This document shows positions 36,591-49,253 of a DNA stretch of 64,000 bases, in pieces. The translations under genes were made by a program, and so were the position numbers. Origin of the DNA: Diospyros lotus (taxonomy: Eukaryota > Streptophyta > Magnoliopsida > Ericales > Ebenaceae). The notes below the pieces were generated by a model. That model was not told where the DNA came from, made no database searches, and saw only the letters and a program-made list of their open reading frames with translations. Position 1 is the stretch's first letter. Each line of letters begins with the position of its first letter. The DNA is taken from contig NC_068338.1 in NCBI RefSeq assembly GCF_014633365.1, positions 48,309,716 to 48,373,715 on the forward strand. Reading direction: 5' to 3'.

Positions 36591-39500
36591 GATGTGAACT
36601 ACAAGTAATAAGTCATTGCAAGATGCTCCTGATTTTGTTGCTAGGATTGAGACAACTGACCATCTATTGGTCCATATCCTAGGATTAAAGTGGAGACCGT
36701 TGGGTATTGAGATTAAGTGTGATTGAAAGTAAGAAACACATGCTCAAAACATTTGTTGCATGTCTAAATTGAAAACCTTACCAAATTTGTAATATTGTTT
36801 TAATGCAGGTTCAAGTTGTAAGTATGAAGAACTTCTGCAGGATACAGGTATTCGTTCCTTTTACTTTATTTAATACAATAGGATACTATTTCTGAATATT
36901 GCTACTGTTTCTTGTTCTATTGCAGTAAACTCTAGTGTTTGCCTATCTGGTAAGGATGACTAATGTGAAATCTGGCTGCAGAACTAGCCCGTGCAGTGGG
37001 ACCTAAACCGAGGTTGACCTTGGTTGTACTACAGTCCCAGACCAGTTTGGGCTAGCATGTTGAATGGGTTTGATATATTGTGTTGACCCTCTAGCTAATC
37101 TTAATCCACTCGTTGTAAGTTGATCTACAAGAATAAAAAAGGGTTCAAACTGTAGAATTGAGACTTTCAAAGCAAGGTCTGTATAAAGGATTCACATAGG
37201 AATCCATTATGAGGACGCGTTCTCACCAATAGCCATGGTTAAGTTCATTCAATATGCTAGATGAATCGGGACTTCAAGAGGGAAAAATGTATTCAACCTT
37301 GAATATATCTATATGTTAGTGAGGTGACAATTTTTATTATATTGACCACAAACAAAATATTTGCTTCTTGGTTTCGTAGTGGGAAACTCACAATGAGAAG
37401 GTCTCTATACTTCAGCATTGAGGCTTCAGACATGATTGTTTTATTCAAGGAGAGTGTCCTAAACACCTCACAAAGGGAAGCAATGAGGAGGGTCCCTATA
37501 CTTCAATAGTGGAGGCCTGACAGAAGTCCCTAGGAAATCAGCATTGAGCTATTGTCTTTTAGTCTGGGTGTAAGAACCATTGTTATTACAGGTGCATGAA
37601 AGAGTCGTGTTGCTATCTCCCTCATAGAGGCCAATTACCTGGCAGGCTAGCTATTTTGGAATAGTTTGGATTTGGAGTTTCATAGGAAACTTTGAATAGT
37701 TCCACTAGCACAAAACGTTATGTGCTTGAAGGATAATAATTCTGTGATTAGTTAAGTCTACAAACACAAGAGATATGAGAAGGGAATCAAGGAGATAGCC
37801 AAATAGGAGATATAGCTGTGACTAAAATTGAGCAATTGTAGGTTTCCAAAAGCTTTAAAATATTAAGTCTAAGAAGTAATAATAAGAAGTGATTTGGCTC
37901 TTGTACTAATTGTAGGCTTTGAAAACCACATGAAGGCAAACTTTTAAAAACAATATGGATCTGTGCAGATGTTTACCATTGATTCTCATGCAAAAGGAGC
38001 CTTAACTAGGCTTGCAGTGACTAGAATGGAAAGACAACCTTTTCTTTTTTTGGTTGCTGATGTAAAGTTGAGTTGAATTTTATGACACTTTTGTGTTCTT
38101 TTATGGTAGAGGAAGAAGAAAGAGATGAAACAAGTTTGCCATATTTATCGTATTGTGCTCTTTATTTGTCAAAATCTATGCCCCATGTTTTGTGATACGC
38201 CCAATCCTAACATATCTGACCTTTTTATTTGGTTTGAAATTGTATTGAATAGTTAGTGTTTCTACCCCTAATGAAACTATAATTAGTTTTCTTATTTGCT
38301 TGTTAACCCCTAACGAATAAAAGAATTAAGACTTACCAATAAACTTCATTGTTTATAGCAACGTTACCTCAGAAAAAATATCAAAAGACTCTTAGTTGTT
38401 ATTATGGATAATAATGAATATTATGATACATTTTTTAGTTATTCTCAACTCTTTTAAGTCTTTTTTTCTTTCAAATTTATCCCTCAAAAAATATATATTC
38501 AATCTTAAATATGTTTGTTTGTGAAGTGATAATTTCTTATTAGCTTATTAAATAAGAATTATAGAAAGCATATTGAATAGGTTTAAATTGTAATCTCTTT
38601 TAGGAATGACAATATACATATGTGACATTTTTTGACTTTTGTAAATTGTAGAAATCTCTTTTAGGGATGACAATATACATATGTGACATTTTTTGACTTT
38701 TGTAAAATAAAGAATTTTATGTAGTTGATGAAGGAAGATGCATTGCTTAATTTACATCACATTATCATGATTTATTTTTATTTTTTTATTCTTCACTAAA
38801 TATACATAATCCAAATGGAATAACAGTAAAACCAGATTAATTCTAATCTAGAACTCAATCAAAATCGTGTAAGTTATATAAAAATAGTCATCTTTGTTTA
38901 ATTAGTTGCAATAAAATAATACGATCCAATTAATCCATCAAATTATATAATATATAATTATTAGATAGATAGATGATTTGTTGTCCACAGGCTAGAGGGG
39001 GGGTGGGTTTCACTCCCAGGGTCCACGCCTACTTCTTTTTTAATTTATTTGTGTTAGACAAATTTTATATTATCTAAATTTTAATAAATATTAGTTGGTT
39101 GTATTTTTTTTATTGCACAACAATGTATGAAATCTGAATAGCCTGTCATCATTTTTGGATGTTATTTTTGTTTTTATTATATCAATTTCTTGCATCCTAT
39201 CCAACTTTTTTTGCTTAAAAAATTGATAAACGAGTCAGATTTAATTTGGGCTTGGCCTAAAAATGATAAATAATTTATAATTGGATCCATTTACTATCTT
39301 TAACTTTGATTTTGGGATATACATCCATCTGGTGACCAGTCCCTGTCTGGCCAACAACGAACGCTAATAATTGATCGGTTGTTAATCGCCCCTCTCTCTC
39401 TCTCTCTGAACAGTGCATTACTTTCTTTCTACACAGAGGGCCTGGCGGCTTTCCGGAACGTTCTTTCGATTCAGAAACGGACTCCGAAGTGATTTGAGAT

Positions 39501-39756
39501 CCCAATAACAGAATCAACCCTTCCTTTCATGGGCCTTCAGCTTTCTTCCACTCTGTTATGGCCAATTGTCTCTCCCACTCTCCCTTCGCGAGACCCATTT
39601 CTGAGTTCCTGAATACCCTTCTTCACAGACTGCCCATTACCCGTTTTCATCTCCTCCTCATCTTCCTTCACTCCCTATTATAGCAATCACCCAGAAACTT
39701 CTTGTTTCCTCGGTTTATCGTAACGGGGTTGTTTTGTCTTTTTCGCTGAAGATAAC
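36591..39756. other. Intergenic region before CBSX6
   Basis: There is no recognisable gene. A short stretch at 37353-37395 resembles 36365-36410 in the decayed DYW region (TTTGCTTCTTGGTTTC, then AAACTCACAAT), which may be a small duplication. A 61-bp tandem repeat lies at 38592-38708. The last 250 bases, with CT repeats near 39393, are probably the CBSX6 promoter and 5' UTR. Confidence 0.5.
38592..38708. repeat. Tandem repeat, 61-bp unit, about two copies
   Basis: The unit starting AATCTCTTTTAGG and including GACAATATACATATGTGACA occurs at 38592 and again at 38653, with one or two substitutions. It is a recent local duplication in intergenic DNA. Confidence 0.9.
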
Positions 39757-42700
39757 ATGGCGACAGTGTTTTTGCACCATGTAGTGGGGGATCTGACGGT
39801 GGGGAAGCCGGAGCTGGTTGAATTCGCTGAGACTGAGACGGTGGAGGCTGCAATTCGAGCGATCGGAGACTCGATGGAAGGGGGAATACCTGTCTGGAGG
39901 AAGAGATCGCCGCACAACAAGAGTGCGATTGAGAGTGCTGAGATGCGGCAACAGAGGTTTGTGGGTATTCTCAATTCCCTCGATATCGTTGCCTTCTTGG
40001 CCAGAGATGATTATTTGCAGGATCAGGATAAGGCCTTGAAGACCCCCGTTTCCCAGGTGGTTGCTCCCAATGGTTCTCTCCTCAGGGAGGTCGATCCTGC
40101 CACAAGGTATACTTTTTTGCTTTCTTACTTCCACCCTAGCTTAAATGTTACTATATTTGAATGCTATGTGGGTTCGTCTAACCATGTTGCTCATTGCTGC
40201 CTATTAATTGATTCCACCCAGCTGAGAGAAAAAAAAACGGTGATTGTCACTTGAGTTAATTATCGGGGATGGAAGCCGGTCATTTGAGTTAATTACATCA
40301 AAGGCACCCGACAAGGCATCCCCTCTCCCTTTTCATGGAATGGCTACGATGATAAAAGAAGTGCAGGGGAAAATTGTGAATTCAATTATGTTTATCCTAG
40401 AAACCATCAAGGCCGAAAGACTCTTTGTTATAATAATTTTAGTTATTGTCTAATATAAGTATTTAATCGGCATACTAAACCTCTAGATATTTGTTTGTGT
40501 GTGTGCCTGCACTAAAATGGGAACATTTAATAAGATGACAAACCTCTGGAACTAGGAGGAGGTCATGGTCAATATCTTCTTGCATGACCTTTAGATCATT
40601 TTTTAAAGGGGGAGAGGGGAGAGATAAACATTAAAAGGAAAATGGAGAAGATGGCCCACAAATTCTAGCTGAAGTACTTATGGGTGGTTGCGCAGAAGTT
40701 CTAGCTTTTCCTTGTCATCCTTGAATTTAGTGAAAATAAAAAAGTTTTGAAATTGGAGTAAATTAATTTTTTTATGGCATTTTTGAGATGTACAAATAAT
40801 AAAGTTATATTTGAGGAAATATTAGATTGGTGTTCTCCCTTTAGTCTTTATGTATTAATGTAAATTATATCTTTAATTCTCCAATCTAAATGGCTATTGA
40901 TTTTTTTTTTTTTTTTTCAAAACAGTTTTTTGAAAGTAAATGGTTTTATACAAATAGGTAAATATTACGTAGCAAGTACTCTATAAACATCAGTGGGCCT
41001 AGATTCTAGTGATGATAACCACTGGATCACACCAAGGGATATCTATTGGGACCGTATGATTTTTTTTTTTATCATCCTAATTCTAAATAGTGACTATCCA
41101 GGTTACTAGTATATTAATTGCTCTTAAATTTCTCTTATTGGGAGGTCAACATGACACGGTTGTTCAATACTTTTGATGCTATTAGCAGATTTAAGGACTA
41201 CAACAAAATGGAATCAATAATAATGTCTTTTTATGCTTGGTTCTGTTTGATATACTCCAAGTTGGTGTGCACCAAGACTCCTCATTTCTTTGAAATTCTC
41301 CTAAAATATAATGTATGGGCCTTGATATCATCTTGGAGATTGGATGTAGTTGTTCATAGTATGTGGATAATAAAAAAGAGAGAAGATTCTTATTGTCAAA
41401 TAAACTTACTCACATATGTCTATAGTAATAAAGAAGAAGATTCTTGATAATCTTAGTAAATTGTTTTAAAAGTTATGCAAATCCAATATGTTGGTGGTGG
41501 TTAAAGGTTGGGGATTCCAATGGTCTTTATCCTCATTGAGTTTTAGGATGAACTTGAAGATTCGACATAGAAAGGTGGTATTTTGGTCCTTAGTATCTTA
41601 AGGAGCAACAATAGGGACATTCAGCATTGGTGTCTTTATATTTTTATATATGTCTGTGTTGGGGTGGGGAATGGGGTTAAGGATAGGTATTTTGATTTGC
41701 GCAATCATGTAATGCAAGTATGATTACTGGGAATTATAGGTGGAGGTGTTATGCTAGAGTTTGAACCAGGTAGCCAGGGATGATGCTTATAGCTTGTTTG
41801 GCTGTGCACTAGGAAGTCAAAAAGTGCTCTTTTTAATAAAAGCATTTTTCTGAGTTTTTTTTTTTGGTGTTTGGCCAAAATTAAAAAGCACTTTTATTGG
41901 CAACAAGAAATATTTTCCTGCTGCGAAGAAATAGTGGCAATTAGGAGTTTCTGCATTGAAGCAAAATCAGAAGCAATTTTTTTTTTTTCCTGGGGTAAAA
42001 TTACCTGTAATCAACACTAAAGTAAAATTACAAACATTACACTTTTTCAATTATATTTAATTCTTGTTCCATCTTTTCACAAACCAGTCAACACAAAATC
42101 TATATCCTCACAATCCATTTAACCAACATAAATCACATATTGTGCTCCTCTGACTGACTCTATTGAACTTTTTCGTATTTTTATATTTTAAATTTTCTAT
42201 AAAGAAGAGAGTCTTCAATTGCCACTTGAATTTTCATTAAAACTCTTAGATGTACATATTGCTTAAAACTCACAATTTGGATTTGTCCAATTATTCATGA
42301 TTTTATCATAATCCTCAAGAGTTTGATATAATTTCCTTGAAATATCATCAATATATATTACAACTTGAATGTTTTTGCTATGCTTTTTTAATTATTAGTG
42401 AGCAATAAAAAATAGGTATCATTTTTTGTAAAATTCTGCTGTTGCTTAAATGTGATTATCTAGTTTAGCTCATTTGTTAATCAAAAGTAATATTTAATCA
42501 TAAAATTTTGTTAAATATTAAAAACATTTTTATCTTTAAATAGTAATAACCATATAAACACTTTCGTCGATACCTTTTCTGGTAATTTTATTGTTAAGAA
42601 TATTTTTTGTTTCAATCATTAGCAAACACATATAATAACACAACATTTTTCAGATGATTTGGTCCAACATTAAATTCCTTTTTCTTGGAAGTGATTTTGT

Positions 42701-45026
42701 AGAAGTATTTTACAATTGAGTGATTCTTGCAATAGCAGAAATTTCACAGTAATGCCAATCAAACACTTATTAGACAACTATAAGATGATCATTGTTGTAT
42801 ACCCAAAATGTCAGGCAACTAAGTGACTAGCATGTGTAAAATGTGTATCTAAGATGAGAATGTTATGGTGAATGTGGGGCCATAAAACAAAAGACAAAAT
42901 AAAAATGAAATGACATGCAATAAGGTTATGGTGTCACATATTGAAGATGAGATGTGGGAGTTAAGACTAAAATGGTTTGGACATGTAAGAAGAAGACCAA
43001 TAGAAGCACTTGTAGGATGATTGAATGAAGTAGAGGAAATTGTAGCAAAAGTGGGAGAGGAAGACCCTATGCCATGTACCAAATGAGGGAGGGGAAATTT
43101 ATGCTGTCGCACCTTGGTGTATGGTTCTAGGGTGAAGTTTTTCAATCTCAGAGGGCTATGCCAAGTAGTGGTGTAACTCCTGCTGTCCCGTCTTTTTATC
43201 TTATGTTTTAGAAGATTTACACAATGATGGGTATATTTGTGTCTCTGAGGCTTTTTGTTTTTTGAAAGGTTTTCAGTGGTTTCCTGGTGATTATGTGCTC
43301 TCATTTTGTTTATAAAGATGATTCTATATAAATATATGTATTTCTTTTTTTCCTGGAGGGGGGTGATAGGTTTGGGCCTCTGTTTTCTGGAACATTGAGA
43401 CAGAAAAATCATTTTGCTCCAATCTATTTAATTTCTTCCTTGGTGGATTTGGGTTTGAACATAATGTAAATGAGAAGGGAAAAGAAAAGTCAAAGGGGAG
43501 GGAAATAAAGTTACCTATATATTAATTCTTTATATGCTCGAAATAAAAAATTAATTCTTTTGAAAAATATCTGGTTTTTTCTTCTTGTTTTCTAATCCAT
43601 AAAAATAAGTACTTAAATAAATAAAATAACATTAAATGAAAGATGACAAAATTTGATTTTTTTTGTTTTGTTTTCTGTTTTTGTTATTTCTTTTTTTCCT
43701 TTTCCTCTAAAAACCAAGATCCATATAGATCATAATGTTTCTTTCTGAAAAGAAAGCCAGATGATAGTATATCAAATAGTTTTTTTTTTTTTTTTCTTGG
43801 CCAAAAAATGTCATTTAACAGTTATTTCTCTTTTATAATTTATCTGCTTCAAACATTAAAAAGTAGATTTCATTCACCTGTTAATTCTGGAGGCCAACTT
43901 TACCTTTATAATTATCATTTTCTGTTCTAGTACTGAAAGTGTGTGTGTGTGTTTGTGGGCATGGGCACGGGCAGGTGCTTGTGTGTGTGTGCAGGCGTGC
44001 GTGTGTTTTTTTTTGTCCTGTGTTCCTAGATGAAAGAAATGCGAAGTTGTAGGGGTTTGCATTTGTGTATCTTTCTCCTGTCTGAAGCAATTGTGGCCTT
44101 TTCCTTTTTCTGCAAGATTGATAGATGCACTGGAGATGATGAAGCAGGGTGTAAGGCGTCTCCTTGTTAGGAAAAGTGGAGTATGGAAAGGAATGAGCAA
44201 GCGATTTTCAATTCTCTATAATGGCAAGTGGCTCAGGAACCTTGAAACATCTAGCAGCCATGGGAACATAGCTGCTACAAGCATCAATCGTCCTTCCACA
44301 TCTTCCACAGCGGCCATCCATGGTAAGTTCTGTTGTCTATCAAGAGAAGATGTCATCCGTTTCCTCATTGGCTGCTTGGGTGCATTAGCTCCTCTCCCTC
44401 TCTCATCTATACATTCCCTTGGAGCCATCAGTCCAAATTTCTTTTCCATTGAAGCATCCCATCCAGCCCTTGATGCCATCCAAAAGATTCCTCAGGATCC
44501 CAGTGCAATTGCAGTCGTGGAGGGCACTCCAGATGGTCAATGTAAGATCATTGGAGAGATTTCAGCTTGTAAACTATGGAAATGTGACTACTTAGCTGCA
44601 GCATGGGCCTTAGCCAATCTCTCAGCAGGACAGTTTGTGATGGGAGTTGAGGAGAATGACTCATCAAGCTCATTACCTGATATTATGGCTAATCAAGCAG
44701 TCGGAGATAACCATTTAGCTAGTAATGGTGGCTCAATGAGGCCAAAAAGATTCAGCAGCAGGAGCATCGGGTTTGTAAGCAGGCCAAACCCTAGCTTTGT
44801 TGCTGGTAGAAGCATGTATAGGGGTAGAAGTGCGCCCTTGACATGTAAGGTTACAAGTTCATTGGCTGCAGTTATGGCTCAGATGCTGTCTCACCGAGCA
44901 ACCCACTTATGGGTGACTGAGGCTGAAAACGAAGATGCATTGGTTGGTGTGGTAGGTTATCGGGACATTTTGGTTGCTGTGACTAAACCACCAGTGGCGC
45001 CAAGTACTCTGGAAACAATGGCTTAA
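39757..45026 (+). CDS. CBSX6: CBS domain-containing protein CBSX6-like, 2 exons, 419 aa
   Basis: CBS pairs bind adenosyl ligands and regulate partner proteins; the target of CBSX6 is not well defined. Exon 1 is 39757-40106 and exon 2 is 44117-45026. They join across a split Arg codon (AG|A) with GT...AG borders. Exon 1 starts MATVFLHHVVGDLTVGKPEL and holds the first CBS part, including IPVWRKRS and RFVGILNSLDIVAFLARDD. Exon 2 continues LIDALEMMKQGVRRLLV, then a long second half with PSAIAVVEGTPDGQ and a final CBS-like segment THLWVTEAENEDALVGVVGY followed by RDILVAV. No signal peptide is seen. The similarity to Arabidopsis CBSX6 extends over the full length. The 4-kb intron holds a LINE fragment and a possible hAT-like element. 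The gene looks intact. Confidence 0.9.
41790..42766. mobile_element. Possible non-autonomous hAT-like element
   Basis: The left end contains CTTGTTTGGCTGTGCA and the reverse complement of the right end reads AGTGTTTGATTGGCATT, a weak inverted match. The subterminal parts share AAAAGCACTTTT and GAAGTGATTTT motifs common in hAT MITEs. The flanks CTTATAG and CTTATTAG could be a decayed 8-bp target duplication. There is no coding capacity. It lies in the CBSX6 intron. Confidence 0.35.
42930..43070 (+). repeat. LINE C-terminal coding fragment
   Basis: Translation gives DEMWELRLKWFGHVRRRPIE, matching KMRETRLRWFGYVRRRPIDA of the LINE at 18853-21059, then EVEEIVAKVG, matching EMEQLVKKRG. It is a short, old fragment in the CBSX6 intron in the sense direction. 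Its right end breaks off before the usual tail. Confidence 0.75.
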
Positions 45027-45439
45027 GGATCTCGTCTTCTTCCTTGTTCCCTCATCATTTTCTCATGGTAATTGTAACAATTTTCTATTTTGGGGGTCAA
45101 ATTCACGTCTGTTGAGATTAGTCCCGTGTTTGTGTTGAGTGCAGTTGGATTGGAAGAGAGGTTTGGTTGTCTTGGGCTTGTGTGGACTTCTATGATATGC
45201 TGTGGTTGGTTATTTATGAAATCAAAATGTATAAATTCAATGTACTTGGATATCTTGATTTTGTATAGACCTGGCAGATGTTGGCTTGGCACAATCATCA
45301 TAATTATAGTCACATTATTTCTCACTTGCAAATATGTAGGGATCTGGGAGTAGTTTGTGGTTGAACATCACAAACTACTGCCTAAAAATGCAGCCGTGTA
45401 GTGTGTCATCGAGTAAAATGTGACCAAAATGTGGGGTTC

Positions 45440-45802
45440 ATTAATTAGGTATGGAGTATGGCAATTATAGTATTGTGAAGTTGTACATTGAATGAATGAA
45501 TTAATTTAAAAAAACAGGGTTTCTTGTTTTCCATTGAAGAGAGAACCGCAATCCAACAATTGCCCTCTAAAGGGTTGATAATGTGCGTGAGAGTGCAGAT
45601 TATAATGTATGGATATTCAGGCTTTTTGATCGTGTATATGTATAATATATGAAAAAAATTCATGAAATTTAGAGTTGATGAGTTACATATGCATATATAG
45701 TTATGTGTCTATGTCCATCATGTATCTGTAATGCATCCATGCAGTGTGTGCTTAAATTAGGTATAGAATATGGAAAGTATTGTGAAGGTGTAGAGTGAAT
45801 GA
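45440..45802. repeat. Diverged direct repeat downstream of CBSX6
   Basis: AATTAGGTATGGAGTATGG, followed by AGTATTGTGAAG and GAATGAATGA, at about 45442-45502, recurs as AATTAGGTATAGAATATGG, AGTATTGTGAAG and GAATGA at about 45755-45802. The two copies are separated by about 250 bases. Confidence 0.55.
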
Positions 45803-46285
45803 TATAGAACTCCAATTTTGTAACTAATTCTTCCTTCTAAATTCAAATTTAATGGAGATTTGAGCCCTTAATTTGCTTAAAATTCAATTTGATCATGAAC
45901 AGGGGATAGATATGAATACATTTGGAGAATTAATTTCATTATAATTATCATTCATAAAATATGTTCTCTAATTCAATTATTGATTGACCACTCCAACTAA
46001 CTTATAACATAATATAGTCAAATTCATAGCTGTGCGAATGATCACAGTCAGTTATGTCCGGACGAGTGATGGATGGGAACAGAAACAATCCCTTGTTCTT
46101 GGCAACAGAAACAAGCTGGGACAAATCAACATCGAGAAGACCCATATGCAATAACAAGCCAAGAATGGACCAACCAAAGCACCCCATCACAGCATAAACA
46201 ACAACTACCATCAGATTATGTGAACCGACTCCCTAACCAAAATTTACTTCTCCCTAACTGTTTCCTATAATATATTTAATTAATA

Positions 46286-46538
46286 AGTAATGTTAATCAT
46301 TGTTCTAAATTCTAAGTGCAATGGTTATGTAATAATAAATTAGTATATGTTGTTTTTAGATGAATTATATTTTTTGCAACTTGTTTTTAATTTTTAAATA
46401 ATTTTATTAATTGATTAAATAGTTCAAAATACGAGATATTTATTATTAAAAAATTAAAATACAAGATACAATAAATATACTTTATATGAAAATAAGATGC
46501 ATTTATTATTGTTTAATCGGCAAATGATGAACATTTAC
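46286..46538. mobile_element. AT-rich MITE, family member 2
   Basis: The left end AGTAATGTTAATCATT and the reverse complement of the right end AGGTAAATGTTCATCATT are imperfect terminal repeats. The inner sequence, read on the minus strand (AATAAATATCTCGTATTTTG), matches the element at 28033-28301. Confidence 0.55.
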
Positions 46539-49082
46539 CTTCAATTTATTAATTTAGAATGGCATTAGAAAAGAAATTAAAGCAACTGGAGTTGTTTTTA
46601 TACATAAAAAATAATCATAAATATCTATATTGAAAATATAAAAAGATTCCAAATCTACAAGCTAAAAGCAAACCTTGGAAAATAAAAAATGATAGAATTC
46701 TTATAATCTAAAAATTGTGGAAAGTTATGTTAAGTATGAATGGGACAGCATTTAGGGCATATGAAGATATATATGCCTAATTATTGGAGAATGGAATTAG
46801 TTCCATATGCTAGTCTCTGTGGTAAGCTTGGCTTGTCTTTTTTTTTTGCTTGTCAGTAAGCCTATCTTGTCAAGTGCCATGTTTCATTCATTCATTAAAG
46901 ATTGCAATATCAGTTTCCAGCTAGAAAGCTTCCAGATTTGTCTGTATCCATCTATCTATCCATCTATCTATATATATATATATAGTTTATATTATTAATA
47001 ATTAACTAACAAGAGAATTAAGAAAAGGGTCCAATTTAGTTAATTAAGCATTTCAAAAGCACTGTTTTTAGAAATAGTGTTATTTCTATCTATTAGAAGA
47101 GTTGCAATATTGTTAATGACTATCAAGTACCATATGTGTCCATATATATGATTTGATAAACATATATATTATATATATGTGTGTGTCCAGTATATATATA
47201 GCTGGGACGTCCAATTAGAATTAATGCAAGCATTTGTAAGTTGAAGAAGAAGATGATATTCTGTCCATGCAAGTGCTATAATATCAAGCAAGCAAAAGAA
47301 CAAGACACTGCAAGCCACAGAAACAGCATAAAGAAATGTGCCAGTTTGATATCTTGATGAAAACCATGGAATATATTATTATTGCTACTTCTATATCTTG
47401 TAACACTCACTTCAACCACAAAAATATATTAATTATGTGTTACATGTACCACTCACTCACATACAGTTTATCTAGTCTAGTAAACATGAAAGAGCAATTA
47501 AAATTTTACGAGACTCAAACTTGAGACATCAGACTCATCAACGTTATTACTTATTGTAAAGTTAACTCTAATGATAATTAAGATGTATTTAATAAATAAA
47601 TGTTAATTCAAAAATATATATTAATCCATCTCAATTACATATTTCGTTTGATTAATAAAAATACACAGCTGGGTATGGAGACAAGAAGGTAATACCATTT
47701 TTGGGGAGTACAAAAGTGGGCAATTATGCTGAGGACCTAATGCTTGACATTATTTGAGCCACAAAGCTTAATATTTTAGTTAAATCACAGTCTCCTACCT
47801 AAATCAGTTTGTTCTTACGTACATTGCACTACGATCACTCTTGGACGGCTTGGCATGGAACAAAATCAAATTCAACAAATTATATGTTCTAATCCTTTCT
47901 ATATGGGTTAAAATTAATTTTCATTTTATCATCTCTTTTAAGTTGGAATGCGTATATACCATTAAAATAGTAACTTAGTTAATAAGAAATTATTTTTCAC
48001 TTTTCTAAATTAGAGAAATCGTATCTTAAACACGAAACTCATTAGTGAAAAGTAGCCTTTGATTTTGATGCAGAGCATGAAGCCTACCACCATGCTCCCT
48101 ATTGCCTAAGGAGTTGCTATGTTAGTTACTACACGTGACTTTTTATTAAAAATAAAAAAATTGAGATACATAAACATATATATATATATACTATTAATAA
48201 GATTAAATTTCATAACCTCTTAATAATAATAATAATAATAATAATTAATTTTTTTAAATAAATTTTCCGTTACACTAGATCTCATTTTATTTAGAACTTA
48301 TTTACCTAAAAAAATAAATTGTTAGTGTGAAAAATTACTCAATAAATTTTCATTAAAAAAGTTTAATGTGTTTTATCGGTAGCCACACTTGAGTTGGGTG
48401 GTGCCAGATGTTGGGTTGAGAATAATAATAATCGACAATAATAAGAGAAAATTGAGAAACCCTATTGGCTAGTTGGGTGGAATAAACATTGGACCTTATT
48501 ATTCCTTATTCTACATATATATGTACAATAATGCTGACCACAACATTAAAGCACTGTTGTTGGTGTTGGAAAGCAATGGTGACCTTTCTTGCACCAACAA
48601 CCACCATCACACGTCAACATTAAATTTACATTATATAAGAGAGAATACACGGCATGGAATCGTATACATAAGCCACCATCCCATGCATCATATGTAACCT
48701 TCCTCTCTTAACTCTTAAAACAACAATAATGTTAAAATCAAATTAATTAAATCATCACAATCACATGTTAATGTTAATAAAATAGCATCCGTACGTCCGC
48801 CTGAAAAAATTAAGAACAGAGATCACCCTAGTTAATATATGGCAAAAAACACCATATATATATATATATATGTATGTTCGAGGAGTATCAAAATTAAACA
48901 TCTAACCTCTCTCTCTATCGACCAAATTAAGAGTTGAGTATCCCGTTCGAGTTACAAAAAATGTAACAAGGGAAGGTGGTCCATATCATTTTACATGAAA
49001 ATTAATAATTATTATTATAAACTAAGCATAATTAAAGATCGACCTAACATCAAAAGTACAAATGTGGTGACACTGGCATGCG

Positions 49083-49091
49083 TATAAATAG
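49083..49091 (+). promoter_or_regulatory. TATA box of the PIN5 gene
   Basis: TATAAATAG lies about 170 bases before the start codon in a promoter-like context followed by CT-rich leader sequence. Transcription would be expected to begin near 49115. Confidence 0.6.
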
Positions 49092-49253
49092 CCAAGCCCT
49101 TCTCTTTCTCTGCATGTCTTGTCTTCCAAATAGTGTCTAAACAACACTACTCGAAACCAACAAACCATATATAGCTAGCCTATATATATATATATTTCTC
49201 CATTGATATACTTATAAGAAGAAAGAGAAGAAGCATTAAGAACAAGAAGAAGA

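Larger units (their letters stand above)
45027..49253. other. Intergenic region between CBSX6 and PIN5
   Basis: It holds the CBSX6 3' UTR and the PIN5 promoter. No gene is recognised. The stretch is strongly AT-rich, with ATAT tracts and an AAT microsatellite near 48223. A MITE lies at 46286-46538 and a diverged direct repeat at 45440-45802. A minus-strand open frame at 46002-46211 has no recognisable match. Confidence 0.55.

Noticed and set aside
39687..40134. Minus-strand open frames opposite CBSX6 exon 1
   Set aside because: They are antisense shadows of a well supported coding exon.
42849..43412. A 187-aa minus-strand open frame in the CBSX6 intron
   Set aside because: It has no recognisable domain and runs antisense over a LINE fragment, so chance opening is more likely.
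43874..44200. Open frames rich in His/Thr near the CBSX6 second exon
   Set aside because: They come from a GT microsatellite read on the other strand.
46002..46211. A 69-aa minus-strand frame between CBSX6 and PIN5
   Set aside because: It is hydrophobic at the start and then unremarkable, with no family match or splice partners.
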